DNA from: Pseudomonas sp. R5-89-07
GTDB lineage: Bacteria; Pseudomonadota; Gammaproteobacteria; Pseudomonadales; Pseudomonadaceae
DNA length: 64,000 nt
Direction: 5' to 3'
Assembly: GCF_003851685.1 (NCBI RefSeq)
Contig: NZ_CP027727.1
Span: 1,178,001 to 1,242,000 of the forward strand
Part shown: piece by piece, positions 1 to 8,858 of the stretch
How positions within the stretch are numbered: the stretch's first letter is position 1
Layout of the letters: every line of letters starts with the position of its first letter
Translations under genes and position numbers: made by a program
Notes under the pieces: model-generated
Seen by the model: only the letters and a program-made list of their open reading frames with translations
Told to the model about the DNA's origin: nothing
Database searches by the model: none

Positions 1-104
1 GCCAGTTCATCGCGGTAGTGATCCAGCTGCGTATTGGCCGGCCACTGCGGTGCGGGCAGGCTGCCGGTAAGGTCGCGTCGCAGCAGCTGGAAATACTCAG
101 CCAA
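1..104 (-). CDS. Hypothetical protein, N-terminal fragment cut by the window edge
   Basis: An open frame runs off the left edge on the minus strand. It starts at a TTG (102-104) only three bases after the cheV stop and reads MAEYFQLLRRDLTGSLPAPQ and onward. An AGGG lies about a dozen bases upstream inside the end of cheV, so it is probably co-transcribed and translationally coupled with cheV. I do not recognise the family from these 34 residues, and its function cannot be stated. Confidence 0.45.
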   Translation of the reverse strand, partial: MAEYFQLLRRDLTGSLPAPQWPANTQLDHYRDEL

Positions 105-107
105 GGT

Positions 108-1010
108 TCACAAACCCTGTTGCGCCACGGTTTGCGCCGCCACCACCAGGCACTTGGTCAGCTCGGGAGATGAAAACTTGGTCAGCACCGCATCGGCACC
201 GGCCAGGCGCGCTTTTTCACTGTTCATCGCACTGTCCAGGGAGGTGTGCAGTAGCACGTAGAGCTGTTGGAAGTCGGGGGTTTCGCGCAAGGTGCGGGTG
301 AGGGCATAGCCGTCCATCTCGGACATTTCGATGTCTGACACCACCACATTGATTTGCTCGCCGGTGCCTTGCAGCTCCAGCAGCACATCGATCGCCTCTT
401 TGGCGCTGCGCGCGGTGTGACAGGTCAGGCCGAGGTTGCGCAGGGTGTGCACCGATTGCTGCAGCGCCACCTGGCTGTCGTCGACCACCAGGATACGGGC
501 ATGGCCGAGCACCTCGGCCTCTTCCATGGTCAGGTCGGTCGGTGCGGCTTCTATCGGCGCCGGGGCGATGCCATGGATGACTTTCTCGATATCCAGCACC
601 TGCACCAGGCCACCTTCCACCTGGGTCACCCCGGTGATAAATGCGCGATTGCCGCCGGAGCCATAGGGCGGTGGGCGGATATCGGTGGTCAGGCAATGCA
701 CGATCTTGCTCACCGCCTGCACATGCAGGCCCTGCTTGGAACGGCTGATATCGGTGACGATCAGGCAACCGCCGTCCGGGTCCTGCAACGGCATCTCGCC
801 CAGGGCGCGGCTGAGGTCGATCACGGCCAGCGAGTTACCGCGCAAGGTGGCAATGCCTTTGACGTGGGGGTGCGACTCCGGCAGTTTGGTCAGCGGAGGG
901 CAGGGGATGATTTCGCTGACTTTCAGCAGGTTGATCGCCATCAGCTTGCCGCTGCGCAAGGTAAAGAGCAGAAGCGACAGTGAGTCTGCGCGGGCTTTGG
1001 TGGTGGACAT
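108..1010 (-). CDS. cheV: CheV-type chemotaxis coupling protein (CheW-REC)
   Basis: This 300-residue protein has an N-terminal CheW-like coupling domain (about residues 8-155, with the typical VKGIATLRGNSLAVIDL segment) and a C-terminal receiver domain (about 172-295). The receiver carries the acidic pair D177/D178, phospho-acceptor D226 (VVSDIEMSEMDGY), T256 and K278, so it should be phosphorylatable. CheV proteins couple chemoreceptors to the CheA kinase at the cell pole and tune adaptation. The start is supported by AAGG five bases upstream. The next gene, at the window edge, follows with a 3-bp gap. It is isolated from flagellar genes here, so which CheA cluster it serves is unknown. Confidence 0.9.
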   Translation of the reverse strand: MSTTKARADSLSLLLFTLRSGKLMAINLLKVSEIIPCPPLTKLPESHPHVKGIATLRGNSLAVIDLSRALGEMPLQDPDGGCLIVTDISRSKQGLHVQAVSKIVHCLTTDIRPPPYGSGGNRAFITGVTQVEGGLVQVLDIEKVIHGIAPAPIEAAPTDLTMEEAEVLGHARILVVDDSQVALQQSVHTLRNLGLTCHTARSAKEAIDVLLELQGTGEQINVVVSDIEMSEMDGYALTRTLRETPDFQQLYVLLHTSLDSAMNSEKARLAGADAVLTKFSSPELTKCLVVAAQTVAQQGL

Positions 1011-1087
1011 AAAAACCTTCTGTGGATCAGGGGTGGCGATCTATGGAAGGTTATCGACCCTCCCACGAAAAACTAAAGGTGTGACCT

Positions 1088-1180
1088 GTGGCGAGGGAGC
1101 TTGCTCCCGCTGGGCTGCGAAGCGGCCCCAAAAAGCCTGGGAGCGCTGCGCACTCCAGCGCGAGCAAGCTCGCTCGCCAC
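1088..1180. repeat. REP/REPIN element, GTGGCGAGGGAG type
   Basis: Two inverted arms, GTGGCGAGGGAGCTTGCTCC on the left and GCGAGCAAGCTCGCTCGCCAC on the right, enclose a variable centre. This is the standard Pseudomonas REPIN layout. It sits downstream of the 2-hydroxyacid dehydrogenase gene and upstream of cheV. A fragment of a second REP type (GCGCGCTCCTACAG) follows at about 1186-1199. Confidence 0.85.
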
Positions 1181-1211
1181 AACAAGCGCGCTCCTACAGT
1201 TGGGCGGGGTG

Positions 1212-2201
1212 TCAGCCCTTCCACACCTGCGGATTTACCAGGTCCTGCGGGCGTTGGCCGAGCAAGGCGCTACGCAGGTTGTCGAGGGCGCGGTTGGCCA
1301 TGGCTTCGCGGGTTTCGTGGGTTGCAGAACCGATGTGCGGCAGGGTCACCGCATTGCTCAATTGAAACAGTGGCGACTCGGCCAGCGGCTCCTTCTCATA
1401 CACATCCAGCCCGGCGCCACGAATGCGCTGGGTTTGCAGGGCCTCGATCAGCGCGGGTTCGTCCACCACCGGGCCACGGGAGATGTTGATCAGGATCGCA
1501 CTGGATTTCATCAGCCCCAGCTCGCGGCGGCTGATCAGGTGGCGGGTCTTGTCGCTCAACGGCACCACCAGGCACACGAAATCCGCCTCGGCCAGCAACT
1601 GCTCCAGGCTGCGAAACTGTGCGCCCAGTTCCTGTTCCAGCGCGCTCTTGCGGCTGTTGCCGCTGTAGAGGATCGGCATATTGAAGCCCAGGCGCCCGCG
1701 CCGGGCCACGGCGGCGCCGATATTGCCCATGCCGACGATGCCCAGGGTCTTGCCGTGCACATCGCAGCCAAACAACGGTGCGCCGACGCTGGCTTTCCAC
1801 TGGCCGGCCTTGGTCCAGGCGTCCAGCTCGGCCACGCGGCGCGCGCTGCTCATCAACAGGGCGAAGGCCAGGTCGGCGGTGCTTTCGGTAAGCACGTCCG
1901 GGGTGTTGGTGAGCATGATCCCGCGTTCATTGAAGTACGCGACGTCGTAGTTGTCGTAGCCCACCGACACACTGGATACCACCTCAAGCTTGCCTGCGCT
2001 TTCAAGCTGTTCGCGGCCCAGCTTGCGGCCTACACCGATCAGGCCGTGGGCATGGGGCAGGGCTTCGTTGAATTGGGCGTTGATGTCGCCCAGCTTGGGG
2101 TTGGGGGCGATTACCTCGAAATCCTGTTGCAGGCGTTCGATCATTGGCGGGGTGACACGGCTGAAGGCCAGGACAGTCTTTTTCATGGCAGGCGGGCTCA
2201 T
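1212..2201 (-). CDS. ghrB: 2-hydroxyacid dehydrogenase, glyoxylate/hydroxypyruvate (2-ketogluconate) reductase type
   Basis: This NAD(P)H-dependent D-2-hydroxyacid dehydrogenase of 324-329 residues should reduce glyoxylate, hydroxypyruvate or 2-ketogluconate in the cytoplasm. It has the Rossmann nucleotide-binding motif GIVGMGNIGAAVARR, the catalytic Arg in NISRGPVVDE, Glu in GAGLDVYEKEP and His in LPHIGSATHETRE. The GhrB/TkrA assignment rests on overall resemblance, and the exact substrate is inferred. Two in-frame ATGs are possible (2201 and 2186); the second gives the conventional MKKTVLAFSR start. Neither has a strong ribosome binding site. The gene is transcribed alone between two REP hairpins. 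Confidence 0.8.
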   Translation of the reverse strand: MSPPAMKKTVLAFSRVTPPMIERLQQDFEVIAPNPKLGDINAQFNEALPHAHGLIGVGRKLGREQLESAGKLEVVSSVSVGYDNYDVAYFNERGIMLTNTPDVLTESTADLAFALLMSSARRVAELDAWTKAGQWKASVGAPLFGCDVHGKTLGIVGMGNIGAAVARRGRLGFNMPILYSGNSRKSALEQELGAQFRSLEQLLAEADFVCLVVPLSDKTRHLISRRELGLMKSSAILINISRGPVVDEPALIEALQTQRIRGAGLDVYEKEPLAESPLFQLSNAVTLPHIGSATHETREAMANRALDNLRSALLGQRPQDLVNPQVWKG

Positions 2202-2252
2202 CGACTACGGAAGAATGCCAAGCAAGCTAACATATTGTCAGGACCCCGTTGA

Positions 2253-2290
2253 ACCCATGTGGGAGGGGGCAAGCCCCCTCCCACATGGGT
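2253..2290. repeat. Perfect 18+2+18 REP hairpin, possible terminator of the upstream lysR
   Basis: ACCCATGTGGGAGGGGGC, then AA, then the exact reverse complement. It lies 20 bp past the stop of the minus-strand LysR gene, where it may stop or stabilise that transcript. It lacks a clean U-tract, so a rho-independent terminator role is only possible. Confidence 0.75.
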
Positions 2291-2309
2291 ACTTATTGCC
2301 AGCCAGGAA

Positions 2310-3278
2310 TCAGTTGGCCAAACGTGCACCGCTGAGGCTGCCGCTTAGCTCGTACGCCACCAGTTCGGCCTGATGCGCCGCGAGGATCTCCGGCAACGAA
2401 CCGCGCAAGTATTCCACCCAGGTCTTGATCTTCGCATCCAGGTATTGGCGCGACGGGTAGATGGCGTACAGGTTCAGCTCCTGGGAACGGTAGTTGGGCA
2501 TTACCCGCACCAGCGTGCCGTTGCGCAAACCTTCTATCGCGGCATACACCGGCAGCAGGCCGACACCCATGCCGCTGGTGATCGCGGTTTTCATCGCGTC
2601 GGCCGAGTTGACCAGGAACGGCGAACTGTTCACTGCAACGCTTTCCTGGCCTTCGGGCCCGTTGAAGGTCCATTTGTCCAGCTGGATCACCGGGCTGACC
2701 AGCCGCAGGCAGGCGTGATTGAGCAGGTCCTGGGGCCGTTGTGCGCAGCCCTTGGCTTTGACGTATTCCGGCGAAGCACAGGCGATGCTGTAGGTGATGC
2801 CCAGGCGCTGCGAGACGAAACCGGAGTCCGGCAGCTCGCTGGCCAGCACGATGGATACGTCATAACCCTCATCGAGCAGGTCCGGCACGCGGTTGGCGAG
2901 GGTCAGGTCGAAGGTGACGTCGGGGTGGGTGCGGCGGTAGCGGGCAATCGCGTCGATCACGAAATGCTGACCGATGCCGGTCATGGTGTGCACTTTCAGT
3001 TGCCCGGCCGGGCGCGCATGGGCGTCGCTGGCTTCTGCCTCGGCTTCCTCGACGTAGGCGAGGATCTGCTCGCAGCGCAGCAAATAGCGTTTGCCGGCCT
3101 CGGTCAGCGCGATGCGGCGGGTGGTGCGGTTGAGCAAGCGGGTTTGCAGGTGGGCCTCAAGGTTGGAGACCGCGCGCGAGACGTTGGCAGTGGTAGTGTC
3201 CAGTTGCACGGCGGCGGCAGTGAAGCTGCCGGCCTCCGCAACGCAACTGAAGGCGCGCATGTTTTGCAAAGTGTCCAT
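2310..3278 (-). CDS. LysR-family transcriptional regulator, divergent from an efflux operon
   Basis: This 322-residue protein has the LysR winged HTH at residues 1-60 (MRAFSCVAEAGSFTAAA and SRAVSNLEAHLQTRLLNRTT) followed by a periplasmic-binding-protein-like effector domain to about residue 295. It is transcribed divergently from the outer-membrane-lipoprotein/FUSC/DUF1656/HlyD operon across a 184-bp gap, the usual arrangement for a LysR regulator and its target. I infer that it controls that efflux operon in response to an aromatic or weak-acid ligand; AaeR-AaeXAB is the closest known analogy. The C-terminus is slightly longer than typical. No clear T-N11-A operator could be chosen by eye. 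Confidence 0.85.
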   Translation of the reverse strand: MDTLQNMRAFSCVAEAGSFTAAAVQLDTTTANVSRAVSNLEAHLQTRLLNRTTRRIALTEAGKRYLLRCEQILAYVEEAEAEASDAHARPAGQLKVHTMTGIGQHFVIDAIARYRRTHPDVTFDLTLANRVPDLLDEGYDVSIVLASELPDSGFVSQRLGITYSIACASPEYVKAKGCAQRPQDLLNHACLRLVSPVIQLDKWTFNGPEGQESVAVNSSPFLVNSADAMKTAITSGMGVGLLPVYAAIEGLRNGTLVRVMPNYRSQELNLYAIYPSRQYLDAKIKTWVEYLRGSLPEILAAHQAELVAYELSGSLSGARLAN

Positions 3279-3462
3279 GGGGTGTTCTCAAGGGAGATAG
3301 CAAATTGTGACAGAAAGTTACGCCGTCCAGTGATCCCTACCAACGGATTATCGCCTTAACGGTAACAAAGATTCACAGGAATGACAGCTTATCGGCGCTC
3401 ACCGTGCCCCCTAGAATTGCGCCACCTCTCCCGGCAACACCCACCTCAGGAATTCGCAAGCC

Positions 3463-4974
3463 GTGCCGCGTCGCATCAGCAGAGAGCTGAAGACTCTCAG
3501 TGTTTGGGCTTTATCGTTAGCAATCAGCGGCTGCATCGGAACCGGAGGCATCGGCCCACAGGCCGAGTCCCTTGACGCCAACCATCTGGCCACCGACGAA
3601 GCGATCCAGAGCGCCGCCAGCGACGCTCACTGGCCCACCGTCCACTGGTGGCAGGCCTACGGCGATCCGCAACTGGACCGCTGGGTCGAACTCGCCACGC
3701 AAGGCAGCCCCACGATGGCCATGGCCGCCGCACGGGTGCGTGAGGCACGGGCCATGGCCGGGGTGGCTGAGTCGGCCGAGTCCCTGCAGATCGACAGCGA
3801 CACTGCCCTCAAACGCCACAACTGGCCGAAGGATCAGTTCTACGGCCCCGGCGAACTGAGCGGTGCCACTACCTGGGATAACAACTCGTCCCTGGGCTTG
3901 AGTTACGCACTTGACCTGTGGGGCCGCGAAAGCAATGCCACCGAGCGTGCCGTCGACCTGGCCCACATGAGCGTCGCCCAAGCGCGTCAAGCCCAGCTCG
4001 AACTGCAGAACAACGTGGTGCGCGCCTATATCCAGCTGTCCCTGCATTACGCCAATCGCGACATCGTCGCCGCCACATTGACCCAGCAAGAGCAGATTCT
4101 TGACCTGGCAAACAAGCGCCTGGACGCCGGGCTCGGCACGCACTTGGACGTCAGCCAGGCACAAACCCCGTTGCCGGAAACCCACCGTCAGTTGGACGCG
4201 CTCGATGAGGAGATTGCCCTGAGTCGCAACCAACTGGCGGCGCTGGCCGGCAAAGGTCCGGGGGAGGGCGCGCAGTTGCAGCGCCCACGCCTGTCGCTCG
4301 CCGCCGCGCTCAAATTGCCGTCGAATTTGCCCGCGCAATTGCTCGGCCAGCGTCCGGATGTGGTTGCCAGTCGCTGGCAGGTGGTAGCGCAGGCGCGTGG
4401 CATCGACGTCGCCCATGCAGGCTTCTACCCCAACGTCGACCTGGTCGGCAGCCTGGGTTTCATGGCCACTGGTGGCGGCATGCTGGCGTTTCTTGCAGGC
4501 AAGAAATTCAGTTACAACGCAGGTCCCGCCATCACCCTGCCGATCTTCGACGGTGGGCGCCTGCGGGCGCAGCTGGGTGAAGCCAGCGCCGGTTATGACA
4601 GCGCCGTGGCGCATTACAACCAGACCCTGGTCAATGCGCTCAAGGTCATCAGCGACCAGTTGATCCGCCGCGAGTCCATGGACAAACAGGCCTCGTTCGC
4701 CGCGCAATCGGTGGCGTCGGCGCAGAAAACCTACGACATCGCGACCATCGCCTACCAACGCGGCCTCACCGACTACCTCAATGTGCTGAACGCCCAGACC
4801 CAGCTGTTTCGCCAGCAGCAGGTCGAGCAACAGGTGCAGGCCGCCCGCCTGAGTGCTCACGCCGAACTGGTGACCGCCCTGGGCGGTGGCCTGGGTGCCG
4901 GTGACGACGTACCGCAGGACGGCAAGACCCTCCCCAGCAAGACTCCGGCGGCGCTGGCCGTGTTCGATCACTGA
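3463..4974 (+). CDS. Outer-membrane efflux lipoprotein, NodT/OprM (TolC) family
   Basis: This 503-residue outer-membrane channel subunit of a tripartite efflux system starts at GTG 3463. It opens with a basic n-region and a lipobox (LAISGC, Cys near residue 24), so it should be a lipoprotein. Two outer-membrane efflux protein repeats follow, containing the family motifs YALDLWGR, RLDAGLGTHLDV and QRPDVVASRWQVVAQ. It is the first gene of a four-gene operon, 10 bp before the FUSC pump, so it probably provides the exit duct for that pump. Confidence 0.9.
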   Translation: MPRRISRELKTLSVWALSLAISGCIGTGGIGPQAESLDANHLATDEAIQSAASDAHWPTVHWWQAYGDPQLDRWVELATQGSPTMAMAAARVREARAMAGVAESAESLQIDSDTALKRHNWPKDQFYGPGELSGATTWDNNSSLGLSYALDLWGRESNATERAVDLAHMSVAQARQAQLELQNNVVRAYIQLSLHYANRDIVAATLTQQEQILDLANKRLDAGLGTHLDVSQAQTPLPETHRQLDALDEEIALSRNQLAALAGKGPGEGAQLQRPRLSLAAALKLPSNLPAQLLGQRPDVVASRWQVVAQARGIDVAHAGFYPNVDLVGSLGFMATGGGMLAFLAGKKFSYNAGPAITLPIFDGGRLRAQLGEASAGYDSAVAHYNQTLVNALKVISDQLIRRESMDKQASFAAQSVASAQKTYDIATIAYQRGLTDYLNVLNAQTQLFRQQQVEQQVQAARLSAHAELVTALGGGLGAGDDVPQDGKTLPSKTPAALAVFDH

Positions 4975-4984
4975 GTAGATAGCG

Positions 4985-7174
4985 ATGACTCCCTTGCCTG
5001 CCCCCCTGCGCTGGCTGCACTCGCTGGAGTGGCGCCGTGGTTTTTTCGACTGGGCGCGCAGCGATGGCGTGACCTGGGTGTACATCTTCAAGGTGCTGCT
5101 TGCTGCGTTCCTCACGCTGTGGCTGGCGATGCGCCTGGAACTGCCGCAGCCGCGCACCGCCATGATCACGGTGTTTATCGTGATGCAACCGCAGAGCGGC
5201 CAGGTGTTTGCCAAGAGCTTTTACCGCTTCCTCGGCACGCTGGCGGGGTCGGCGGTGATGGTGCTGCTGATCGCGTTGTTTGCGCAGAACACTGAACTGT
5301 TCCTCGGCGCCCTGGCCATCTGGGTGGGGATCTGCACCGCGGGTGCCACGCGCAACCGTAACTTTCGCGCCTATGGCTTCGTGCTTGCCGGCTACACGGC
5401 GGCGATGGTCGGCTTGCCGGCCCTGGCCCACCCGGACGGCGCCTTTATGGCGGCGGTGTGGCGAGTGCTGGAAATTTCCCTGGGCATTCTCTGTTCGACG
5501 CTGGTCAGCGCCGCGATCCTGCCGCAGACCTCCAGCGCCGCGATGCGCAATGCGCTCTATCAACGCTTTGGGGTGTTCGCACTGTTCGTCACCGACGGCC
5601 TGCGAGGTCGCAGCCAGCGCGAGGGGTTTGAAAGCACCAATGTGCGCTTTATCGCCGAGGCGGTGGGCCTGGAAGGCTTGCGCAGTGTCACGGTGTTCGA
5701 AGACCCGCACATGCGTCGGCGCAATGGCCGCCTCAGTCGCCTCAACAGCGAGTTCATGAGTATCACCACGCGCTTCAACGCGTTGCACCAATTGCTGGCG
5801 CGGCTGCGCGCCGACGAAGCCGATCACGTGGTGGCGGCGATAAAGCCCGGCTTGCAGGATTTGGCCGAAGTACTCGACGGCTTTTCCGGCCGAGCCCTGA
5901 CCAGCCCCGACGCGGCGCGACTGGTCAGCCTGCTCAGCATCTACAAGGACAGCTTGCCCGCCAAGGTGCGCAGCCTGCGCGCGGGTTTCCAGGAAACTGA
6001 CCCTACCGAAGCCGAACAACTGGACTTTCACACCGCCTACGAGCTGCTGTACCGCTTCGTCGACGACCTGCACAACTATGCGCAAACCCACGCGTCCCTG
6101 GCCGATCATCGCCACGCGCGGGAAGACTGGGACCAGGCCTATACGCCGAAAACCAATTGGCTGGCCTGCGCCGCCGCCGGCCTGCGTGCCTCGTTCATCC
6201 TGATCGTGCTCGGCAGTTACTGGGTAGCCACCGCCTGGCCCAGCGGCGCCACCATGACCTTGATCGCCGCCGCCACCGTTGGCTTGTCCGCTGCCACGCC
6301 CAACCCCAAGCGCATGGCCTTCCAGATGGCCTGCGGCACCTTGATCGGTGCGCTGGTGGGCTTTGTCGAAATGTTCTTCGTGTTTCCCCTGATCGATGGC
6401 TTCCCGCTGCTGTGCGTGATGCTCGCGCCAGTGATCATTTTTGGCGCCTTCCTCGCCTCGCGCCCGCAGTACGCCGGGGTCGGCGTGGGGCTGCTGATTT
6501 TCTTCAGCACCGGTTCGGTGCCGGACAACCTGACGGCCTACAACCCTTACAGCTTTATCAACGACTACATCGCTATGGTCATCGGCATGCTGGTGTGCGC
6601 GGCGGCCGGGGCGATCATCCTGCCGCCCAACAGCCGTTGGCTGTGGCGTCGCCTCGAACAGGACCTGCGCGAGCAAGTGGTGTATGCGATCAGCGGCAAG
6701 CTCAAGGGCCTGGCGTCGAGTTTCGAAAGCCGCACCCGTGACCTGCTGCACCAGGCCTATGGCCTCGCCGCCGGCCAGCCGCAGGTGCAGCGCGATCTGC
6801 TGCGCTGGATGTTCGTGGTGCTGGAGGTCGGCCACGCGATCATCGAATTGCGCAAGGAACAGGCGATCCTGCCGGTGCATCCGGCGTACGCCGAATCCCA
6901 GCCCTGGCGCCAGGCAATCCGCGTAATGGGACGCTCGCTGGTGCGGCTGTTCCTGCAGCCCAGCGCCAGCAACCTGGAGCGCGGGTTGATCGCCGTCGAC
7001 CACGCAATCAGCCGCGTGCAGGCCACCGATGAACCCTTCGCCCCGCACTTCGATACGTCGGCCCTGCGCCGGGTAAAAAGCTACCTGCACTTTATCCGCA
7101 CCTCGCTGCTCGACCCGCAATCGCCACTGGCGGCCCTCAAAGGCGCCACGCAAGGAGCCATGAATGCCTCGTGA
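4985..7174 (+). CDS. FUSC-family inner-membrane efflux pump (fusaric acid resistance/AaeB type)
   Basis: This 729-residue inner-membrane protein has two blocks of transmembrane helices (about residues 30-190 and 395-540), each followed by a long cytoplasmic stretch, the layout of AaeB and FusC pumps. Motifs such as FIVMQPQSGQVFAKSFYR and the second-half IFFSTGSVPDNLTAYNPY agree with the family. It should export aromatic carboxylic acids or related toxic organic acids using the neighbouring channel and adaptor; the real substrate is not readable from the sequence. Its 3' end overlaps the DUF1656 gene by 11 bp, which indicates translational coupling. Confidence 0.88.
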   Translation: MTPLPAPLRWLHSLEWRRGFFDWARSDGVTWVYIFKVLLAAFLTLWLAMRLELPQPRTAMITVFIVMQPQSGQVFAKSFYRFLGTLAGSAVMVLLIALFAQNTELFLGALAIWVGICTAGATRNRNFRAYGFVLAGYTAAMVGLPALAHPDGAFMAAVWRVLEISLGILCSTLVSAAILPQTSSAAMRNALYQRFGVFALFVTDGLRGRSQREGFESTNVRFIAEAVGLEGLRSVTVFEDPHMRRRNGRLSRLNSEFMSITTRFNALHQLLARLRADEADHVVAAIKPGLQDLAEVLDGFSGRALTSPDAARLVSLLSIYKDSLPAKVRSLRAGFQETDPTEAEQLDFHTAYELLYRFVDDLHNYAQTHASLADHRHAREDWDQAYTPKTNWLACAAAGLRASFILIVLGSYWVATAWPSGATMTLIAAATVGLSAATPNPKRMAFQMACGTLIGALVGFVEMFFVFPLIDGFPLLCVMLAPVIIFGAFLASRPQYAGVGVGLLIFFSTGSVPDNLTAYNPYSFINDYIAMVIGMLVCAAAGAIILPPNSRWLWRRLEQDLREQVVYAISGKLKGLASSFESRTRDLLHQAYGLAAGQPQVQRDLLRWMFVVLEVGHAIIELRKEQAILPVHPAYAESQPWRQAIRVMGRSLVRLFLQPSASNLERGLIAVDHAISRVQATDEPFAPHFDTSALRRVKSYLHFIRTSLLDPQSPLAALKGATQGAMNAS

Positions 7175-7364
7175 AATCGCCTTCCACGGCATTTATATGC
7201 CGAGCATGACCCTGATGTTCCTGATCGCGGCTGCCCTGGCCTGGGCCCTGGACCGCTGCCTGGCGGGGTTGGACCTGTACCGGTTTTTCTGGCACCCGGC
7301 GTTGCTGCGCCTGAGCCTGTTCGTTTGCCTGTTCGGCGCCCTGGCGCTGAGCGTCTACCGTTGA
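7164..7364 (+). CDS. DUF1656 small membrane protein (AaeX-like)
   Basis: This 66-residue protein has two hydrophobic helices (about residues 12-28 and 42-62) and the typical opening MPREIAFHGIYMPSM. DUF1656 proteins are found between FUSC pumps and their HlyD adaptors and are thought to be accessory subunits. The gene overlaps the pump gene and lies 10 bp before the adaptor gene. Its biochemical role is unknown. Confidence 0.88.
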   Translation: MPREIAFHGIYMPSMTLMFLIAAALAWALDRCLAGLDLYRFFWHPALLRLSLFVCLFGALALSVYR

Positions 7365-7374
7365 GAATGCCCCG

Positions 7375-8235
7375 ATGAAAAAGTTTTTCAGCCTGCTCGC
7401 AACCCTGCTGGTGCTGGCGTTGGCGATCTGGATTGGCCGCACGCTGTGGGTGCACTACATGGAAACACCCTGGACCCGCGACGGCCGTGTGCGTGCCGAT
7501 ATCATCAACGTCGCGGCCGACGTGACCGGCGAAGTGGTGGACGTGCCGGTACGCGATAACCAGTTGGTGAAGAAAGGCGACTTGCTGATGCAGATCGACC
7601 CCGAGCACTACCGCATTGCGGTCAAACAGGCGCAGTCGCTGGTGGCTTCACGCAAGGCCACCTGGGAAATGCGCAAGCTCAACGCCCACCGCCGCGCCGA
7701 CCTCGATGCCCTGGTGATTTCCCGGGAAAACCGCGACGACGCCAGCAACATCGCCGACTCGGCCCTGGCCGATTACCAGCACGCGCTGGCGCAACTGGAA
7801 GCGGCTGAACTGAATCTGAAACGCACGCACGTGGTGGCGGCGGTGGACGGCTATGTCACCAACCTCAATGTGCACCGCGGCGACTATGCGCGCATCGGCG
7901 AGGCGAAGATGGCCGTGGTAGACATGAACTCGTTCTGGGTCTACGGCTTCTTCGAAGAAACCAAGCTGCCTCACGTGAACGTTGGCGACAAAGCCGATAT
8001 GCAATTGATGAGCGGCGAGACCCTCAAAGGCCACGTGGAAAGCATCTCCCGTGGCATCTACGATCGCGACAACCCCGAGAGTCGCGAGCTGATCGCCGAT
8101 GTGAACCCGACGTTCAACTGGGTACGCCTGGCCCAGCGCGTGCCGGTGCGCATTCACATCGATGAAGTGCCGGACGGCGTGCTGTTGGCGGCCGGCATCA
8201 CCTGCACCGTGATCGTCAATCCAACACAAAACTAA
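7375..8235 (+). CDS. HlyD/AaeA-type periplasmic adaptor of the efflux system
   Basis: This 286-residue membrane fusion protein has one N-terminal anchor helix (about residues 5-25), a biotinyl-lipoyl-like half motif (VPVRDNQLVKKGDLLMQIDP), a short alpha-helical hairpin, and a beta-barrel domain with the second lipoyl half (AAVDGYVTNLNVHRGDYA). It should bridge the FUSC pump to the outer-membrane lipoprotein. It is the last gene of the operon, and its stop codon is immediately followed by a REPIN that may act as the transcript end. Confidence 0.9.
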   Translation: MKKFFSLLATLLVLALAIWIGRTLWVHYMETPWTRDGRVRADIINVAADVTGEVVDVPVRDNQLVKKGDLLMQIDPEHYRIAVKQAQSLVASRKATWEMRKLNAHRRADLDALVISRENRDDASNIADSALADYQHALAQLEAAELNLKRTHVVAAVDGYVTNLNVHRGDYARIGEAKMAVVDMNSFWVYGFFEETKLPHVNVGDKADMQLMSGETLKGHVESISRGIYDRDNPESRELIADVNPTFNWVRLAQRVPVRIHIDEVPDGVLLAAGITCTVIVNPTQN

Positions 8236-8445
8236 AATGTGGGAGGGGGCAAGCCCTAATGCCAGTTAGTTAAGAAGCAGCAGAAGCGAGAAGCATCTGT
8301 GGCGAGGGAGCTTGCTCCCGCTGGGCCGCGAAGCGGCCCCAAACAATGGGCCTGCTGCGCAGTCCAGCGCGAGCTTGCTCCCTCGCCACAGGTTTGGTGT
8401 TCGCCTTAACTGACTGGCAATTAGAGCTTGCCCCCCTCCTACATT
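8236..8445. repeat. Nested composite REPIN: one REP type inside the arms of another
   Basis: Outer arms 8236-8274 (AATGTGGGAGGGGGCAAGCC, continuing CTAATGCCAGTTAGTTAAG) and 8405-8445 (the near reverse complement, CTTAACTGACTGGCAATTAG then GCTTGCC and onward) enclose a complete GTGGCGAGGGAG-type REPIN at 8299-8389. The two layers belong to different REP families. The outer right arm recurs alone at 57818-57856. Confidence 0.8.
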
Positions 8446-8456
8446 CTTTAATCGAG

Positions 8457-8858
8457 TCAGGCCTTGATAAAGGTCTCGTGCAGATGCCGCCACAACAGCG
8501 CGCCACTGGCCTGCTTCTCGAACACCACCGTGGCCCGTCGATCGGTCTGGGTGCCGCTGTCGTCGATCTGATGTTCGCGGTAGGTCACCGTCGCACCGCG
8601 TGCATGCCGGTCAATTCCGCTCATTTCGCTCAGGGTGATTTTCAAGCCGGGTCGCATCCCACCCAGGCGCGTGAACAGTGCGTTAACGCCTGCCGCGTTG
8701 ACCCTTGTGCCGGTGGCAGGGGCCACCATGCTGAACTCCGGCGAGAAGCGCGCCAGCAGATTCTGCAAGGTGCCCTCAGGCGCGACGCCGGCAAACCATT
8801 GCTCGATCTCGACGTGGGTCTGGATCACTTCTTCAAAAAAATCGCTGTAGTCAATCAT
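8457..8858 (-). CDS. SnoaL/DUF4440-like NTF2-fold protein
   Basis: This 133-residue soluble protein has the alpha+beta NTF2-like pattern: an N-terminal helix pair, then strands ending in RRATVVFEKQASGALLWRHLHETF, typical of DUF4440/SnoaL-like proteins. No catalytic residues can be assigned. Its start overlaps the stop of the MFS gene by 4 bp (ATGA), so the two form a translationally coupled pair, and it may modify or bind the transporter's substrate. The function is unknown. Confidence 0.7.
   Translation of the reverse strand: MIDYSDFFEEVIQTHVEIEQWFAGVAPEGTLQNLLARFSPEFSMVAPATGTRVNAAGVNALFTRLGGMRPGLKITLSEMSGIDRHARGATVTYREHQIDDSGTQTDRRATVVFEKQASGALLWRHLHETFIKA

Noticed and set aside
3517..7192. 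Long minus-strand open frames (565 and 804 codons) opposite the efflux operon
   Set aside because: They lie antisense to the lipoprotein and FUSC genes, have no start-site signals or domains, and arise from the high GC codon pattern.
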